Assembly: GCA_947179485.1 (NCBI GenBank)
Contig: OX359246.1
Span: 20,026,001 to 20,090,000, forward strand
Reading direction: 5' to 3'
From: Allacma fusca
Taxonomy: Eukaryota > Arthropoda > Collembola > Symphypleona > Sminthuridae
Length of the DNA: 64,000 nucleotides
Below the pieces are notes generated by a model, which was not told where the DNA came from, made no database searches, and saw only the letters and a list, made by a program, of their open reading frames with translations. Shown in pieces: positions 1 to 10,360 of the stretch (position 1 is its first letter; each line of letters opens with the position of its first letter). The position numbers were made by a program, and so were the translations under genes.

Positions 1-163
1 AATTACTCAAATGAAGAAAGCTGACTGTGAGTTCGGAAAACTATGGTCACCAACAAATGTAGAAGCATTAAAAAATAAACGTTTTAATCCACAAGAAGTA
101 TCGAGCAGAAACAAATTAAAACATTTGTATTACATTATTTAAAAAGGTTTTAAAAAAACTGAC

Positions 164-632
164 CTCAAACGCAGACTTGATACCAAGATTGTAATACACT
201 GGAAGGTATATATACACTACGCTAAATACTATAGGCACGAATGCAAACATCATTAGTCCAATTTGCACTCCGTACAAGTAAATTTCCGCCGGGTTCCCAA
301 GCAGAGTTATTGGGGATATGAAACTAGTCCAAAATATTTACAGACAGTTTTCATTCAATTAAAGGAAATTTCAAACGAATTAAAAATTTAAAAAAAGGTG
401 TTTTGTGCATAAATAAACCTACAGACCTGCAAATAAGAGATATCGCAACAGGCACAGCTGATAAATTCCTATTGCCCATGAGAAATGCATCCGTAGTATT
501 TTGTTTGGTCCCAAAACAACCATGAAATATCCCAATAGCTGCAGGTAAAGCGAGTACAATTCCGAAAACAACATACTCAACTGTACCGAATGTGGCGTCC
601 AAGTCATCCTGCTGGAAACTTCTGGGATCCAT
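164..632 (-). CDS. SLC5-family sodium:solute symporter, 5' part only (exons 1-2)
   Basis: Membrane transporter of the sodium:solute symporter family (SLC5), expected to couple Na+ entry to uptake of a small organic solute. Only two exons are in the window: exon 1 at 632-427 (start ATG at 632) and exon 2 at 323-164; the rest lies left of base 1. Exon lengths (206 and 160 nt) and phases are identical to those of the complete neighbour at 2895-5923, and the products align throughout: MDPRSFQQDD.. with MDPENFIADN.., then a first membrane segment (VFGIVLALPAAIG), then LLGNPAEIYLYG, typical of this family. The two genes are therefore tandem paralogues. No defect is visible in the part shown. Substrate unknown; the closest well-known relatives are the monocarboxylate/multivitamin transporters (SLC5A8/A12/A6), by recall of the motifs. 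Confidence 0.85.
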
Positions 633-1389
633 TGTTTCAACTTTGGAAACTAAACCGCAACTAAAATCCTTTTTAGATTTCAGACCTACAAGCGCCGCAA
701 CACTTCAGAAATTAGCGTATGAGTATAGATCTTATCTCCCTAGAATTAGCACATATGCTCATTTACCTAAAGAAATGTGTGTACATTGTATAATCACATG
801 AACATCATAATCAATAATAATTTCTGTAGATAATATATCCGATGAAATCGGATGCTTTAAAAATTTCAAGTTAAACTCAGATTTGATTGTTTGTTTATTT
901 GTTCAGATTGCCAGCACAATTTATGCTGCACATACAAACGCATTCATATAATTAATTATACATGCAAACATGGGACCATTCCCCTTGACATAGGATTTAC
1001 TTAATTTGTATAGATAATTAAGTATAAGCATTACCTGTAAATTCTGAAACAGTTACGTAATAACTGTTTTAAATTTTAAACTCATCTGATAAAAAGAGCC
1101 ATAGTAGTCTGGATGTGTATGTATAGTCAGTGAAGAGGCAAAATTATGTGAGTGTACTCTCTCGATTAAAAGCAAAACTAGTAGAATGCCCTGCTCGGTA
1201 GGGAGAATTGGTCAAGTGGAATGCCACATTCAGATTTGAGACGCCAAGTGATAGTGCTGCGTAACCTTTGTTGCACAAACGCTTGAATAATGCTTATTTA
1301 GCGTTAGGGTTTAGGGGTCATGTGCGTAAACAAGGATGCATATCGGACTGTTTGGGAGGCAAGTTCAATTTAGCCTTTGTTATTTACTC
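633..1389. other. Spacer upstream of the left SLC5 gene
   Basis: No gene recognised. This AT-rich stretch should hold the promoter of the left SLC5 gene; I could not pick out a convincing core promoter. The short open frames here have no recognisable content. Confidence 0.5.
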
Positions 1390-1397
1390 ATTCAACA

Positions 1398-2283
1398 CAT
1401 ACCTGGGCGCACTCGCACTCATTGAGTGCATGCCTCGCACTCAGCCTCGCACTCATCGCACTCAAATTGAGTGCGAGTGCGAGTTCCGATTTGAAATTTC
1501 TGCGCTCACAGTAATGAGGTAGAGTGATCATTCAAATTATGTGCACTCAAGAGGCAGAGGCTGAGTGCAGTGTTTTGCACTCACAACTAGGGTATACGAA
1601 ATAGAAAATACAGTAGAAAGTATAGTACTTACAAAATGTCAAATGCAAAATACCTTAAAAAAATTTACGACTTGAAAAATACTAAACACAAAATACGGAA
1701 TGTATTTCAAGTACTATTTCAAATACAACATCTCAAAATATTCCACATCCCTGGACTTTAGTTAATTTTTTCAGAGGTATCAGCGTCCCGACTTCTAAAT
1801 TGTAATTTGAGGGAAAAATTGAGCCCCATCAAACACAGCTGCTTTGACTAATTTGTCAAGGAATCATTTGAGAAATATTAAAAAATTTCCACAAAATGAA
1901 GTATAATTACATATTTAGTATTATCTTGTATTACCTAAAACGGGGGAACATGATGAAACACCAAATTCATTGAGAGGGGTGAGATCTATCACAAGTAACC
2001 ACAAAACTAATTGTGAGACGTTGTTTTCGAAAAAAACGTTGGTAAAGGAGATCCGCGTATTCAATCCAGCCATTAATTATAACACCCACTCGATGGTGCG
2101 AGAGGGCTATGAGGGCACTCAAGCTATGAGTGCGAGTGCAAAAATTTTGGGAGAGTACTTTGAGGCAGGAGTTTGAGTGCAGCGGGGCACAACTCATGAG
2201 TGCGAGCGCGAGGGGAGTTTAAAGATCCACCGTTGTAATTGAGTGCGAGGTGAGTGCGAGTGCAAACGAAACGCCCAGGTATG
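1398..2283. mobile_element. Non-autonomous hAT-like DNA element with 8-bp target duplication
   Basis: The element has perfect 12-bp terminal inverted repeats, CATACCTGGGCG at 1398-1409 and its complement at 2272-2283. It is flanked by a perfect 8-bp direct repeat, ATTCAACA (1390-1397 and 2284-2291). Eight-base duplications are characteristic of hAT (and P) elements. Both ends carry clusters of a GAGTGCGAG-type motif in both orientations, including a perfect 19-bp palindrome at 1457-1475, resembling subterminal transposase-binding repeats. No transposase reading frame is present, so it would need help from elsewhere. An AT-rich inner part (about 1590-1760) may be a remnant of another insertion. 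Confidence 0.8.
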
Positions 2284-2291
2284 ATTCAACA

Positions 2292-2894
2292 AGCACGCTG
2301 TGCTTGTACAGTATACGAGCAGCATAGCCACCGCCTGCGTCGGTGGAAGCATGCTATGTAATGTAATGGGAGAGGACGCGGAGCGGCAATTCTAGCTAAA
2401 GCCAAAGAGTGCTGCGTTGCGTGCCGTGTGCTTGTACATTGCATTACTTATAGCAAAAGCGCTTTATGGCATTCTGTACTCGCAAGAATAAAAAGCGCGT
2501 TGAGGAGGGAGCGAAGATTTAAAAATGTCCCCTCTTCCCCTGTCATCATCTTCAAATTATAGTATTTAGATTTGCACAATTAGTTTCCTGGATGTTAAAA
2601 ATTTAGTAATTTGTACCAATTGTATGTTCAAATCAAATTAAATTAGGTTGCCAAAAACAGGACATGGTCATTTATTTATGATAATCTTTTCGTCTGCATT
2701 AAAATCTAATTGTGTAACCTGAAGTATATATTTTTTTCCTTTTGTTCATTTTATACTTAAAATAAGCTCAATGTACGAACTGTAGACTTGTGGAACACAT
2801 AATTATTCTTGTAGTAATGCTTATATAATAAAGCTTAAAAAAGGGCTTGAAATATATTTTAATTTATAAATTTTTCCCACATATTTACAATAAA
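2292..2894. other. Spacer between hAT-like element and SLC5 gene 3' end
   Basis: A GC-richer patch at about 2296-2510 has short inverted motifs (for example AGCACGCTGTGCT), but no gene or element boundary could be fixed. The remainder probably holds the 3' untranslated region of the SLC5 gene read on the minus strand. Confidence 0.4.
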
Positions 2895-5800
2895 TTAACT
2901 TTTCGTTTCCATTTTTTCCTCTTCGCCCTCATCTTTCGGGGGCAGTACCAACCGGGTCATACTTGTAGGAAATAAAATTTTCCACAGGGTGTATAACGGA
3001 GGACTCAATAATTCAGCCTTAATTGGTTTCCTCTCCTCTGACTTATCACACCAAGAATAAATGAAGCTGAATAGTAGACCGAGAATTACTGTGAGAACAG
3101 CGCTAATCATTGGATGCCAGAGGTATGAAATAGATAAAAGTTGTACTATCGGGGAATATTCCTTATCTTTCCAGTGCTCTGTAGCTACACCAATACTAGT
3201 TATATTTTCATTATAATTTGGAAATGCTGGACATTCAGCCGAAAGATGGAGCTTCTCATCTGGCAATAACATCTTGTTCTTTGCTACAAAAACCCCAATG
3301 GCGAATGTTACCATGGTGGTTACAGCTGTCAAAGTTCCGGTAAGAGCACCCTGCAAACCAATTTTTTATTGTAGCATCAAAATAATTTTAAGTCTGTCTA
3401 AATTAAAATCCAGTAAATAATATACATACATATATGCATTGTGGAAATGTACCTTTGCATTCGCCCAAGGAAAAAACATCCCCAAAGAAAATACACCAAG
3501 AGTGGGGCCCACAATTGCACCTATTATTGACGCCGTTACCTATACAGTAAGTCCTTTCGATTACTTCCAAATTATAGTGTTAAATTTTACCAATGCTTGA
3601 AATAATTGTTTAAGGAAATTTGAAAGCAATTAATTACTTACTGGTAATATATTCCCCATTTTGGCAACTAAAAATACGAGGCCGAAGCAAATGCAACCTC
3701 CGGCAACGATCACAGCTTTAGAACACCGAACTAGCTTCTCATCTTTTATGCTCGGAAACCATTTCCTAATGTAGTCATATGTCAGAATCGAGGACAGCCC
3801 ACTTAAAGCTCCCGAAACGTAGCTACAAATCAAACAAGGAAAATTAGTAAAAATAAGTTATTACTTTGAAAATTACAAAATAACCTGACATTACCTTAAA
3901 CTTGCACTTGTTAAGCCTCCAACAAAAATTCCTGCAAGCCCTGGCAAGTTCCTTGAAGTTTCCATTGCAAGGATTGGCAGTAACTGGTCTGAGTTGGTAA
4001 TAACCTGAGGATAAACCAATTTCATGGAAAATATTACTTGAAAAATCCCCCTTTAGTATCAAAAATCGGTTTGTCTTCATAAAATAGCTTCACACAGGAA
4101 ACAGTTATCAAATTCTAACCAATAGGAAAAACCTTAATGAACCTTTTGTTTCAGTGGGTCACAATTGTAAAACCTAGCGTAAACCACTAATCCAGCCAGC
4201 ATGCAGAGTATGCTAAATACGATGTTCCCAGTTAAGGCGATGATCTGTGCCCTTGAATAAAAGTAAAAAAAATAAGAGGAAAGTCTTGCTAATGTACATA
4301 AATTATTTAGACGTATTTATGTTAAGCACATAAATCTTTTTTAATCTTTCATCATGTGTTTTTAAAATCTTTGATTTAAACTACTCCCTGCCTGGAATAA
4401 TTAAAAATCTTACTTTCTTACAACTTTCAGGTTTGGCATGGACAAATATCTCTGTATTCGTTGCTGCGTTACAACATACATCGGCAGCCAGTAGAAATAT
4501 CCTCCCAGAATTGCTGTCCAGAGCGTGTGCCTTGTTCTTGGATCTGGATCAATGCTATAACGTGTACCACAGATTTATGAGGAAGACGACAAAACAACTA
4601 AAATATTCGTTTCATTTTTAGATAATTACTCCTAAAATTTTCAAGTACTTAAAGAATTGAATCCGACTTCCGCTTTCTGCACGCTGCCACACGACGCTCA
4701 TCCCGCCCTCATCCATAGATCCTTTAATTATAATTGTTATCAAGGATACAAACATGACTCCAACTTGGAAGGCGTCATTCCAAACAACAGCTTTCAGACC
4801 ACCCTGGAGTAAATTATGAGCACTATTAGTGGAAATCTGTCATGCGCTGCAAGAACACCCGCATCTTAATAACTTTTAGACATCGAACATGGTGAGAGTC
4901 CGCCTTTTATCACAACAGAAGCTGATCAGAGACAATTTTAATATTAAACTGGTAACGTGATAAAATTACAGAAGCAAACTGCGTTTCGAAAAAAGGTTGA
5001 AACCTGGAGATCACTATAGCAGTTGATCAAAATAAAACAATAATTTCGGTCATTATCCGTCTCAAACTTACAACAGCCGAGTAAAACATTCCAACAGCAA
5101 ATATGGCAGCAGTCGTTATCCTAAGATCGATACCTGTGACTTGCTGAAGGGCCAGGGATGGTCCAAACACCATAATTGAGGTAAACACGATCTCGAATAA
5201 ATAACAAAAATTATCGGACAAATAAAAATAATTCTGATGTTTAAATGATGGAATAAATAAGTATAAAAAAGCAGTCAAAGGCTTTTATTTACCAGGTATA
5301 TAATGGAAAGGCAGGATACAAAAACACTCGTGTTTTTGCTAAACCGAATCGTCAGGTACTAAAATATCAAAAATACCATCAAATTTAAACCCACTTAAAT
5401 GTCACATTTTTCAGGAAATATTTTATAATAATTCGAAACCTCAAATGCAGAGTTGAGCCGAAGGTTGAAGTAAACTGGTATGTACAGGTATACTACGGCC
5501 AGTGCAATAGGAATGAAAGCAAACATCATGATAAAGATTTGCGTCCCGTATAAATAAATTTCTGCTGGGTTTCCAAGTAGTGTGATTGGGCAAATAAAGC
5601 TGGGTCATCGATTTTATCCGTGAAATTCGATAAATTTACAATTATTAGATATTCAAAACCCAAAATCCCTGTTTCGTTTATACACAATTATTTCTCCATA
5701 CACTGATAAATTCTTACCTACATATTAGAGAGAGGGCTACTGGAGCCGCGGTCATTTTTCGATTCGCCATGAGAAACTGGGCAGTTGTGTTTTGTTTGGA

Positions 5801-5923
5801 GCCAAAACACCCATGAAAAACCCCGATTGCTGCTGGTAACGCCAGGACAATCCCAAAGAGAATATATTCCACTGCACCAAATCTTGCAGCTAAATTATCC
5901 GCAATAAAATTCTCCGGATCCAT
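2895..5923 (-). CDS. SLC5-family sodium:solute symporter, complete, 11 exons
   Basis: Predicted Na+-coupled solute transporter of the plasma membrane, 596 aa, the usual length for SLC5. Exons on the minus strand: 5923-5718, 5599-5440, 5358-5293, 5191-5072, 4803-4649, 4554-4414, 4251-4143, 4004-3895, 3822-3642, 3539-3453, 3350-2895. All junctions read GT..AG and the frame stays open. Family landmarks in order: LLGNPAEIYLYG, FVSLITIIIKG, the conserved DPDPRTRHT then YVVTQQRIQRYLS, YNCDPL, NLPGLAGIFVGG, LSGLSSILTYD, and GPTLGVFSLGMFFPWANAKG near residues 425-446. The C-terminus is short, charged and presumably cytosolic (EGEEEKMETKS). The start at 5923 matches the paralogue at 632. The monocarboxylate/multivitamin-transporter branch is likely; the substrate cannot be read from sequence. 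Exon 4's acceptor lacks a good pyrimidine tract and is the least certain boundary. Confidence 0.9.
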
Positions 5924-6179
5924 TTTGAAGTAATTATAAGTAAAGCAGGGGTTAAAATGTTTCCGAGAGGTAGCACGTTCGGAGTAATGATTGCATTTAA
6001 AAAATAAAAAAGAATGAAATGAGATTATCAACTAGGAGCACATCCGGACCCGTCTGCTCTGACAATCTGATCAGCTTTTGGGAATGACCCTTGTCAATAT
6101 ACTAGGAGCCACTTAAGCAGTTACACTATTACAATGGAATTGTACTTCAGTTTTTAATATAACTGTAACACATGGGTTA

Positions 6180-6740
6180 TGCTACAATGGCTGTAAGATA
6201 ATCTTGTCTTGCAGGGTGTTATCACTAATTTATAATTCATTCCCGTTTCATGTTTGGAGCCTGCTTCAGTTGCTACTGATATATGCAAAAAGTGGAAATA
6301 CCGTTGTATCCAATGCTACCAACGTTATATACTGACATTTGTACACGCACATACTCTAAACCATACGGATCTACAGATGAGCTGAACAAATAATTTAACT
6401 TTATCGTGTTTTTAAGAGTGGAGCTGTATCTAATATTGAGTCAAAACTCTTATAGATAAAAACGCCGTTTATTGTATATTGCTGAGTAAAATGATATAAG
6501 AGTAAAATGTATTCGCATTACAAAGATAGGAATGTATGCAGGCAGAGGAATGTCCGTTATACTATGTACATAGTTAAATTTGTATTGTAGTTTATATTCC
6601 AATTTTTTTACATTTTTTAATGTGATAGCCATGTCCAGGAAATAGTCACGAATGATCCTAACAAGTTGCTGTATCAAAAGAATGTATCTCGTGAGTTTGA
6701 ATATTTCTATTGCACTATGACCACTCATATCAACTGCTAT
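6180..6740. repeat. Diverged upstream block of SLC5 (copy 1 of 3)
   Basis: This segment upstream of the complete SLC5 gene aligns by eye, with many changes, to 16870-17430 and 27800-28350. Shared strings include TTCCCGTTTC, GAGTTTGAATATTTCTA and GAATGATC with the same order and spacing. It marks ancient tandem duplication of SLC5 with its upstream DNA. No gene is recognised here or in the rest of 5924-7147. Confidence 0.55.
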
Positions 6741-7147
6741 AACATAAGTTCAGTACTTAAACGGGAACATGTCTGCAAGGAAAATATTAACATTAATTAT
6801 ACATTAACTATTTTGGAGACTTCAGCTTATTCAGAATGAACGATTTATTGTTTATAGGAGCTTTATAAATGTTCCGAATATAGATTATGTATGATAAAGT
6901 CCTGCCGACATCCGTAATTTGTTTTTACTTATTTGAGATTAGTCTCTTAATTGAAAGAAAATTAATGTTGTTGCCACAAGTTATGGAGTTTCTTTCCTCC
7001 TAATTTGATATCTATGAGTATAGGTACATGCATATTGTCAAAGTAGTGAAGGATTAAAATAAAAAGGGAGGATAACATTCATTAAATTAAAAATTTTAAA
7101 CCTAAAATATTTGTTCTTTTTTATCTTCTTTCTAGTAAACTCTTACC

Positions 7148-7280
7148 CCCATATAGGAGAGAGGGTTACTGGGACCGCTGTCATTTTCCGATTTGCTATG
7201 GGAAACTGGACAGTTATGTTTTGCTTTTGCTTAGAGCCAAAACATCCATGAAAAACCCCGATTACTGCTGGTAATGCCAT
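7148..7280 (-). pseudogene. SLC5 exon-1 fragment
   Basis: The minus strand encodes ALPAVIGVFHGCFGSK and then ANRKMTAVPVTLSP, matching residues about 29-66 of the complete SLC5 gene. The first 28 residues are replaced by an (AT)n tract, the cysteine/arginine codons at the donor side are altered, and no downstream exons follow. It is a dead stub. The retrotransposon at 7293 is inserted in the adjacent (AT)n tract. Confidence 0.8.
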
Positions 7281-7292
7281 ATATATATATAT

Positions 7293-7623
7293 TGTTAAGT
7301 ATATAATACATGCTTGATACACACATATGTACTGTGTACATATATGGGGGGCTGAAGTCATGAATTCAGACTCCCTATATAAACGTGTGTCACCATAAGA
7401 AATGTAACAAGTAGCTGGGAAAGAGAGAAGGAAGAAGGAGATAAGGAGAGAGAATAAAACCAGACATATAGAAGTACCTTTTATATACATACGCACTTAT
7501 TTGTATAATCTACACGGCAGTTACTCTCATACACACGCACACAAGAGAATAAAAATATTTCTCCCCCTCTTCATATTCACGACTCTCCATATAAATATTT
7601 CAATCCTCAATTACATCTTAACA
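7293..7623 (+). repeat. 5' LTR
   Basis: 331 bp, TG..CA ends with 7-bp terminal inverted repeat TGTTAAG/CTTAACA. A TATATAA-like stretch (CCTATATAAACG, near 7373) could be the core promoter and AATAAA-type hexamers follow, as expected of U3-R-U5 organisation. Confidence 0.92.
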
Positions 7624-7639
7624 TGGTGGAGGTGCTACG
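7624..7639 (+). other. Primer-binding site for minus-strand synthesis
   Basis: TGGTGGAGGTGCTACG directly abuts the 5' LTR and starts with TGG, complementary to the universal CCA end of a tRNA. I could not assign the tRNA by eye. The stretch 7640-7843 is an untranslated leader without recognisable features. Confidence 0.75.
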
Positions 7640-7843
7640 TTTTCTATATTTTAATTTGTCAATTAAAATATAGACGTTCCCCGTACTTCTTCAGTGCTAC
7701 TTGTTCATCTTACATTTTATTAACTTATCCGTGGCGTTAAGCCTCTGCCGAAAGCTCTGTTCAAAATTTTAAGACATTTTCCAAATCGCCCAACAATATA
7801 ATCATTTTGCTCCAATATTCCCCAAGTTTTTCGCATCAACCCC

Positions 7844-9079
7844 ATGTCACGCGACATACGACTGTTACGTACCACTCGACCCCACAGTCACAGTGAGTTT
7901 GTGCGTTATAACGGAGTGAATTATATAGTCGTCCAACAAAGAGAAGCCAATTTGGTGGAACTCTCCCCTGCTGAACAACAAATCGCCTGTGACAAATACG
8001 CCCATTTGACAATCGAGAAAGCGATATGCCAGTATCGATATTATAAAATCTTCAAGACCAAGTTGCCCCTTTATCAAAATTCTGCCATTCGACCTCACCC
8101 CATTACTGAAGCTGACTTTGACGTGCTCCATAAACGCCGAACCGGGATTCCACGCTCGACGCCTTCGAATTCCGCCAGCCTGCCCTCCCCGGTACTTTCA
8201 TCCTCCGAGGGGGACAACACAGAGGGTCCTACTCCAGAACCTTCTACACCAGTCGGTGGATTCCACGACTTCCTTCCCGCCAGGACTTCAACCCCGGCCG
8301 TCATCACGGATACCGCTGAAGCTGCTTCTGATACTGTAAGCTCAAATTTGTATTTTTCTCCCGAGTCCACCAGTGTGGGTGCATCCCACTCCACAACTCT
8401 CATCTCTACTCCCAATCCTCCTAATATACGAACAAACCTCGAGGTAATATCCGACGAATACGTCGACCGGATCTGTCACAAACATCTTCACGACTCTACT
8501 GGAACTAGTATTGTCACATATCCATATTATCTCCAATTGTTACAAGATCTACATCAAGCAACTCGTATACATCCTGACGGTACTGACTACACCTCCCGTG
8601 CTGGGTTTCAACGTGTCGTTACGCGAGTCCTTCGACTTTTCATTAACTCCCAACCTTCTGATACAGCTAATCTCACCATCATAGATGAACTTCGTGAAAT
8701 TGCGGATTCACTAATAATCAGCACATCAGCATCAACTACACATTCCAATACTCTTGTTCCCGTAACGTCACTTCCAATTACCACTTCTTCCACAACTTCA
8801 ACATCCACGCCCGTCCGATATTTAACTGGCCCACGGTTATCAACATTTTCTATTAATACAGAAAGCCTAGGCCCCGTAGTTACTACATGGAATCATCAGC
8901 TTCAATCCTCTGAGACATTAGGCAACGACTTATCCCCATTACTTCAATTCACCTACTATCTCGATTTGGTACGTACATATCAGTTACAGGACAAATATAC
9001 CCATTCCCATTATCCTTTTCAATCACCACAAGCATATCGTGAAGCACTGGCATCCTTGGATCAACATTTTGTCACCTAA
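7844..9079 (+). CDS. Retrotransposon gag, N-terminal part (411 aa)
   Basis: First long frame of the element. The N-terminal 90 residues are basic and ordered-looking; residues about 100-190 are Ser/Pro/Thr-rich; a further folded-looking region follows. It ends at TAA (9077-9079), but the same frame continues open for 73 codons straight into the zinc-knuckle gag frame starting at 9299. This suggests one long gag precursor interrupted by a single stop, by mutation or read-through. Function beyond capsid/RNA binding cannot be read. No database family recognised. Confidence 0.65.
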   Translation: MSRDIRLLRTTRPHSHSEFVRYNGVNYIVVQQREANLVELSPAEQQIACDKYAHLTIEKAICQYRYYKIFKTKLPLYQNSAIRPHPITEADFDVLHKRRTGIPRSTPSNSASLPSPVLSSSEGDNTEGPTPEPSTPVGGFHDFLPARTSTPAVITDTAEAASDTVSSNLYFSPESTSVGASHSTTLISTPNPPNIRTNLEVISDEYVDRICHKHLHDSTGTSIVTYPYYLQLLQDLHQATRIHPDGTDYTSRAGFQRVVTRVLRLFINSQPSDTANLTIIDELREIADSLIISTSASTTHSNTLVPVTSLPITTSSTTSTSTPVRYLTGPRLSTFSINTESLGPVVTTWNHQLQSSETLGNDLSPLLQFTYYLDLVRTYQLQDKYTHSHYPFQSPQAYREALASLDQHFVT

Positions 9080-10360
9080 GCCGTCCGAGACAATCCGGCT
9101 CTGCTCTCTAATCATAACACTATACTTACATCTTCCGCCATCGCACCTACCATTGCCCCAACGGTATTATCTGAAGATACCAACCCCTTCTGGAATTTAG
9201 ACATATTTGAAAACGTCCAACCGGACTCACCACCTTCTTCGCCATTTAACGCAACCTCCTCCAGACCGCCATCCCCTCACTATATCCCTGCTACTATAAT
9301 GGATACTACCAGACTCTTATTTGAAAAGCCAAAATTCCCCTCCCGTGAAACATCCACAGAAGACATTCGGACATTTATCAAACGCTGTGACGAGTTTTTC
9401 AAGGCATTGAACATCCTCGACGATGATACCAAAAAGGCTTATATTTACAGAAACATCTCTGATGCTTCCAAAACCGGAAAAGACTTTTTTGAATACTATT
9501 ATGTGCTCCCTTCCACGTCCCGTCGCACGTATGCGCAATTCTGCGATGACATCCTGGCCCAACTGCCTCGAGATATTCCTGACCGCAAGAGTCAACTACT
9601 GGATGCCCTCTCCATGACACCCTATCCTAATGAATCACCTACCATATTTGCACTCCGTGTTCGTTCCGCCGCCGGTACTGATTGGAAGTCCCTACCTGAG
9701 AAAACCGCCGTCGACTCCATCCGGTCCAAGTTATCACCTACGGTCAATATCTTTTTACAATCCTGGAATGACCGTATCAGAAACTTCACCCATTTACTTG
9801 ATGCTCTTAGGGAATATGAGAGTTGTTCCAACCAACCCTTGCAAACTTCTACAGTATCCCTTCCAACAACTACTGTTCCTGTAACTTTAGACACAAAGTT
9901 GGACACCCTTTTAGCAAGACTAGAAAAACTGGAATCAAAAGACACTACTGTTATGGCTGTCGCTACATATCCTCGCCCTCGACCTCCGAACCCTGGCTAC
10001 AATTATTCCACCGTCCGTAGTCCACATCAAGGACCTCCGCGGCAAATTACTTGTTGGACATGTGGTCGACCAGGTCACATAGCACGCGTTTGTCGCTCCG
10101 CTCCACGACATCCCATCAACCAATCGAATGGACAATCTACTGTCATCTGTGGACGTTGTTCCCGACCCAATCATCATGCAAATGCATGTCGGCAGCCGCG
10201 CGCCATGCATTATACACAATGGGCTCGAGAACGATCCCAATTCCGTCAACAAAGTTTAAACTCCCAAGGGCAGCCGGGACGCGGACCACCCCGCCAACTG
10301 CCCGCAATCCATTCCCTCGACACCCCACAGTACCAGGACGAAACCGATATCCTAGACTAA
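9080..10360 (+). CDS. Retrotransposon gag, capsid/nucleocapsid part
   Basis: Structural protein that packages the element's RNA. The same frame as the upstream gag part is open from 9080; the first ATG is at 9299, giving 353 aa. Two CCHC zinc knuckles lie near residues 252-265 (CWTCGRPGHIARVC) and 284-297 (CGRCSRPNHHANAC), both exactly C-X2-C-X4-H-X4-C, in a basic Arg/Pro/Gln-rich tail. The middle resembles gypsy capsid proteins (helical, no long hydrophobic runs). It ends at TAA 10358-10360, downstream of a -1 frameshift signal at 10255-10303 that leads into the protease frame. Confidence 0.85.
   Translation, partial: AVRDNPALLSNHNTILTSSAIAPTIAPTVLSEDTNPFWNLDIFENVQPDSPPSSPFNATSSRPPSPHYIPATIMDTTRLLFEKPKFPSRETSTEDIRTFIKRCDEFFKALNILDDDTKKAYIYRNISDASKTGKDFFEYYYVLPSTSRRTYAQFCDDILAQLPRDIPDRKSQLLDALSMTPYPNESPTIFALRVRSAAGTDWKSLPEKTAVDSIRSKLSPTVNIFLQSWNDRIRNFTHLLDALREYESCSNQPLQTSTVSLPTTTVPVTLDTKLDTLLARLEKLESKDTTVMAVATYPRPRPPNPGYNYSTVRSPHQGPPRQITCWTCGRPGHIARVCRSAPRHPINQSNGQSTVICGRCSRPNHHANACRQPRAMHYTQWARERSQFRQQSLNSQGQPGRGPPRQLPAIHSLDTPQYQDETDILD
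10255..10303 (+). promoter_or_regulatory. Programmed -1 ribosomal frameshift signal (gag to protease)
   Basis: The heptamer TTTAAAC at 10255-10261 is in the exact phase X XXY YYZ relative to gag (codons TTA 10256-10258 and AAC 10259-10261). After a 6-nt spacer, GGGCAG (10268-10273) can pair with CTGCCC (10298-10303), enclosing GCGG (10281-10284) and CCGC (10291-10294) that can also pair. A -1 shift here enters precisely the frame that encodes the protease. U UUA AAC is among the most efficient known eukaryotic slippery sites. Activity itself is inferred. Confidence 0.8.

Noticed and set aside
1268..1522. Small plus-strand frame overlapping the left end of the hAT-like element
   Set aside because: It spans the element boundary and consists of the subterminal repeat translated; chance.
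7143..7496. 117-codon minus frame joining LTR sequence to the SLC5 exon fragment
   Set aside because: A fortuitous fusion created by the retrotransposon insertion; the part in the LTR recurs in the 3' LTR without SLC5.
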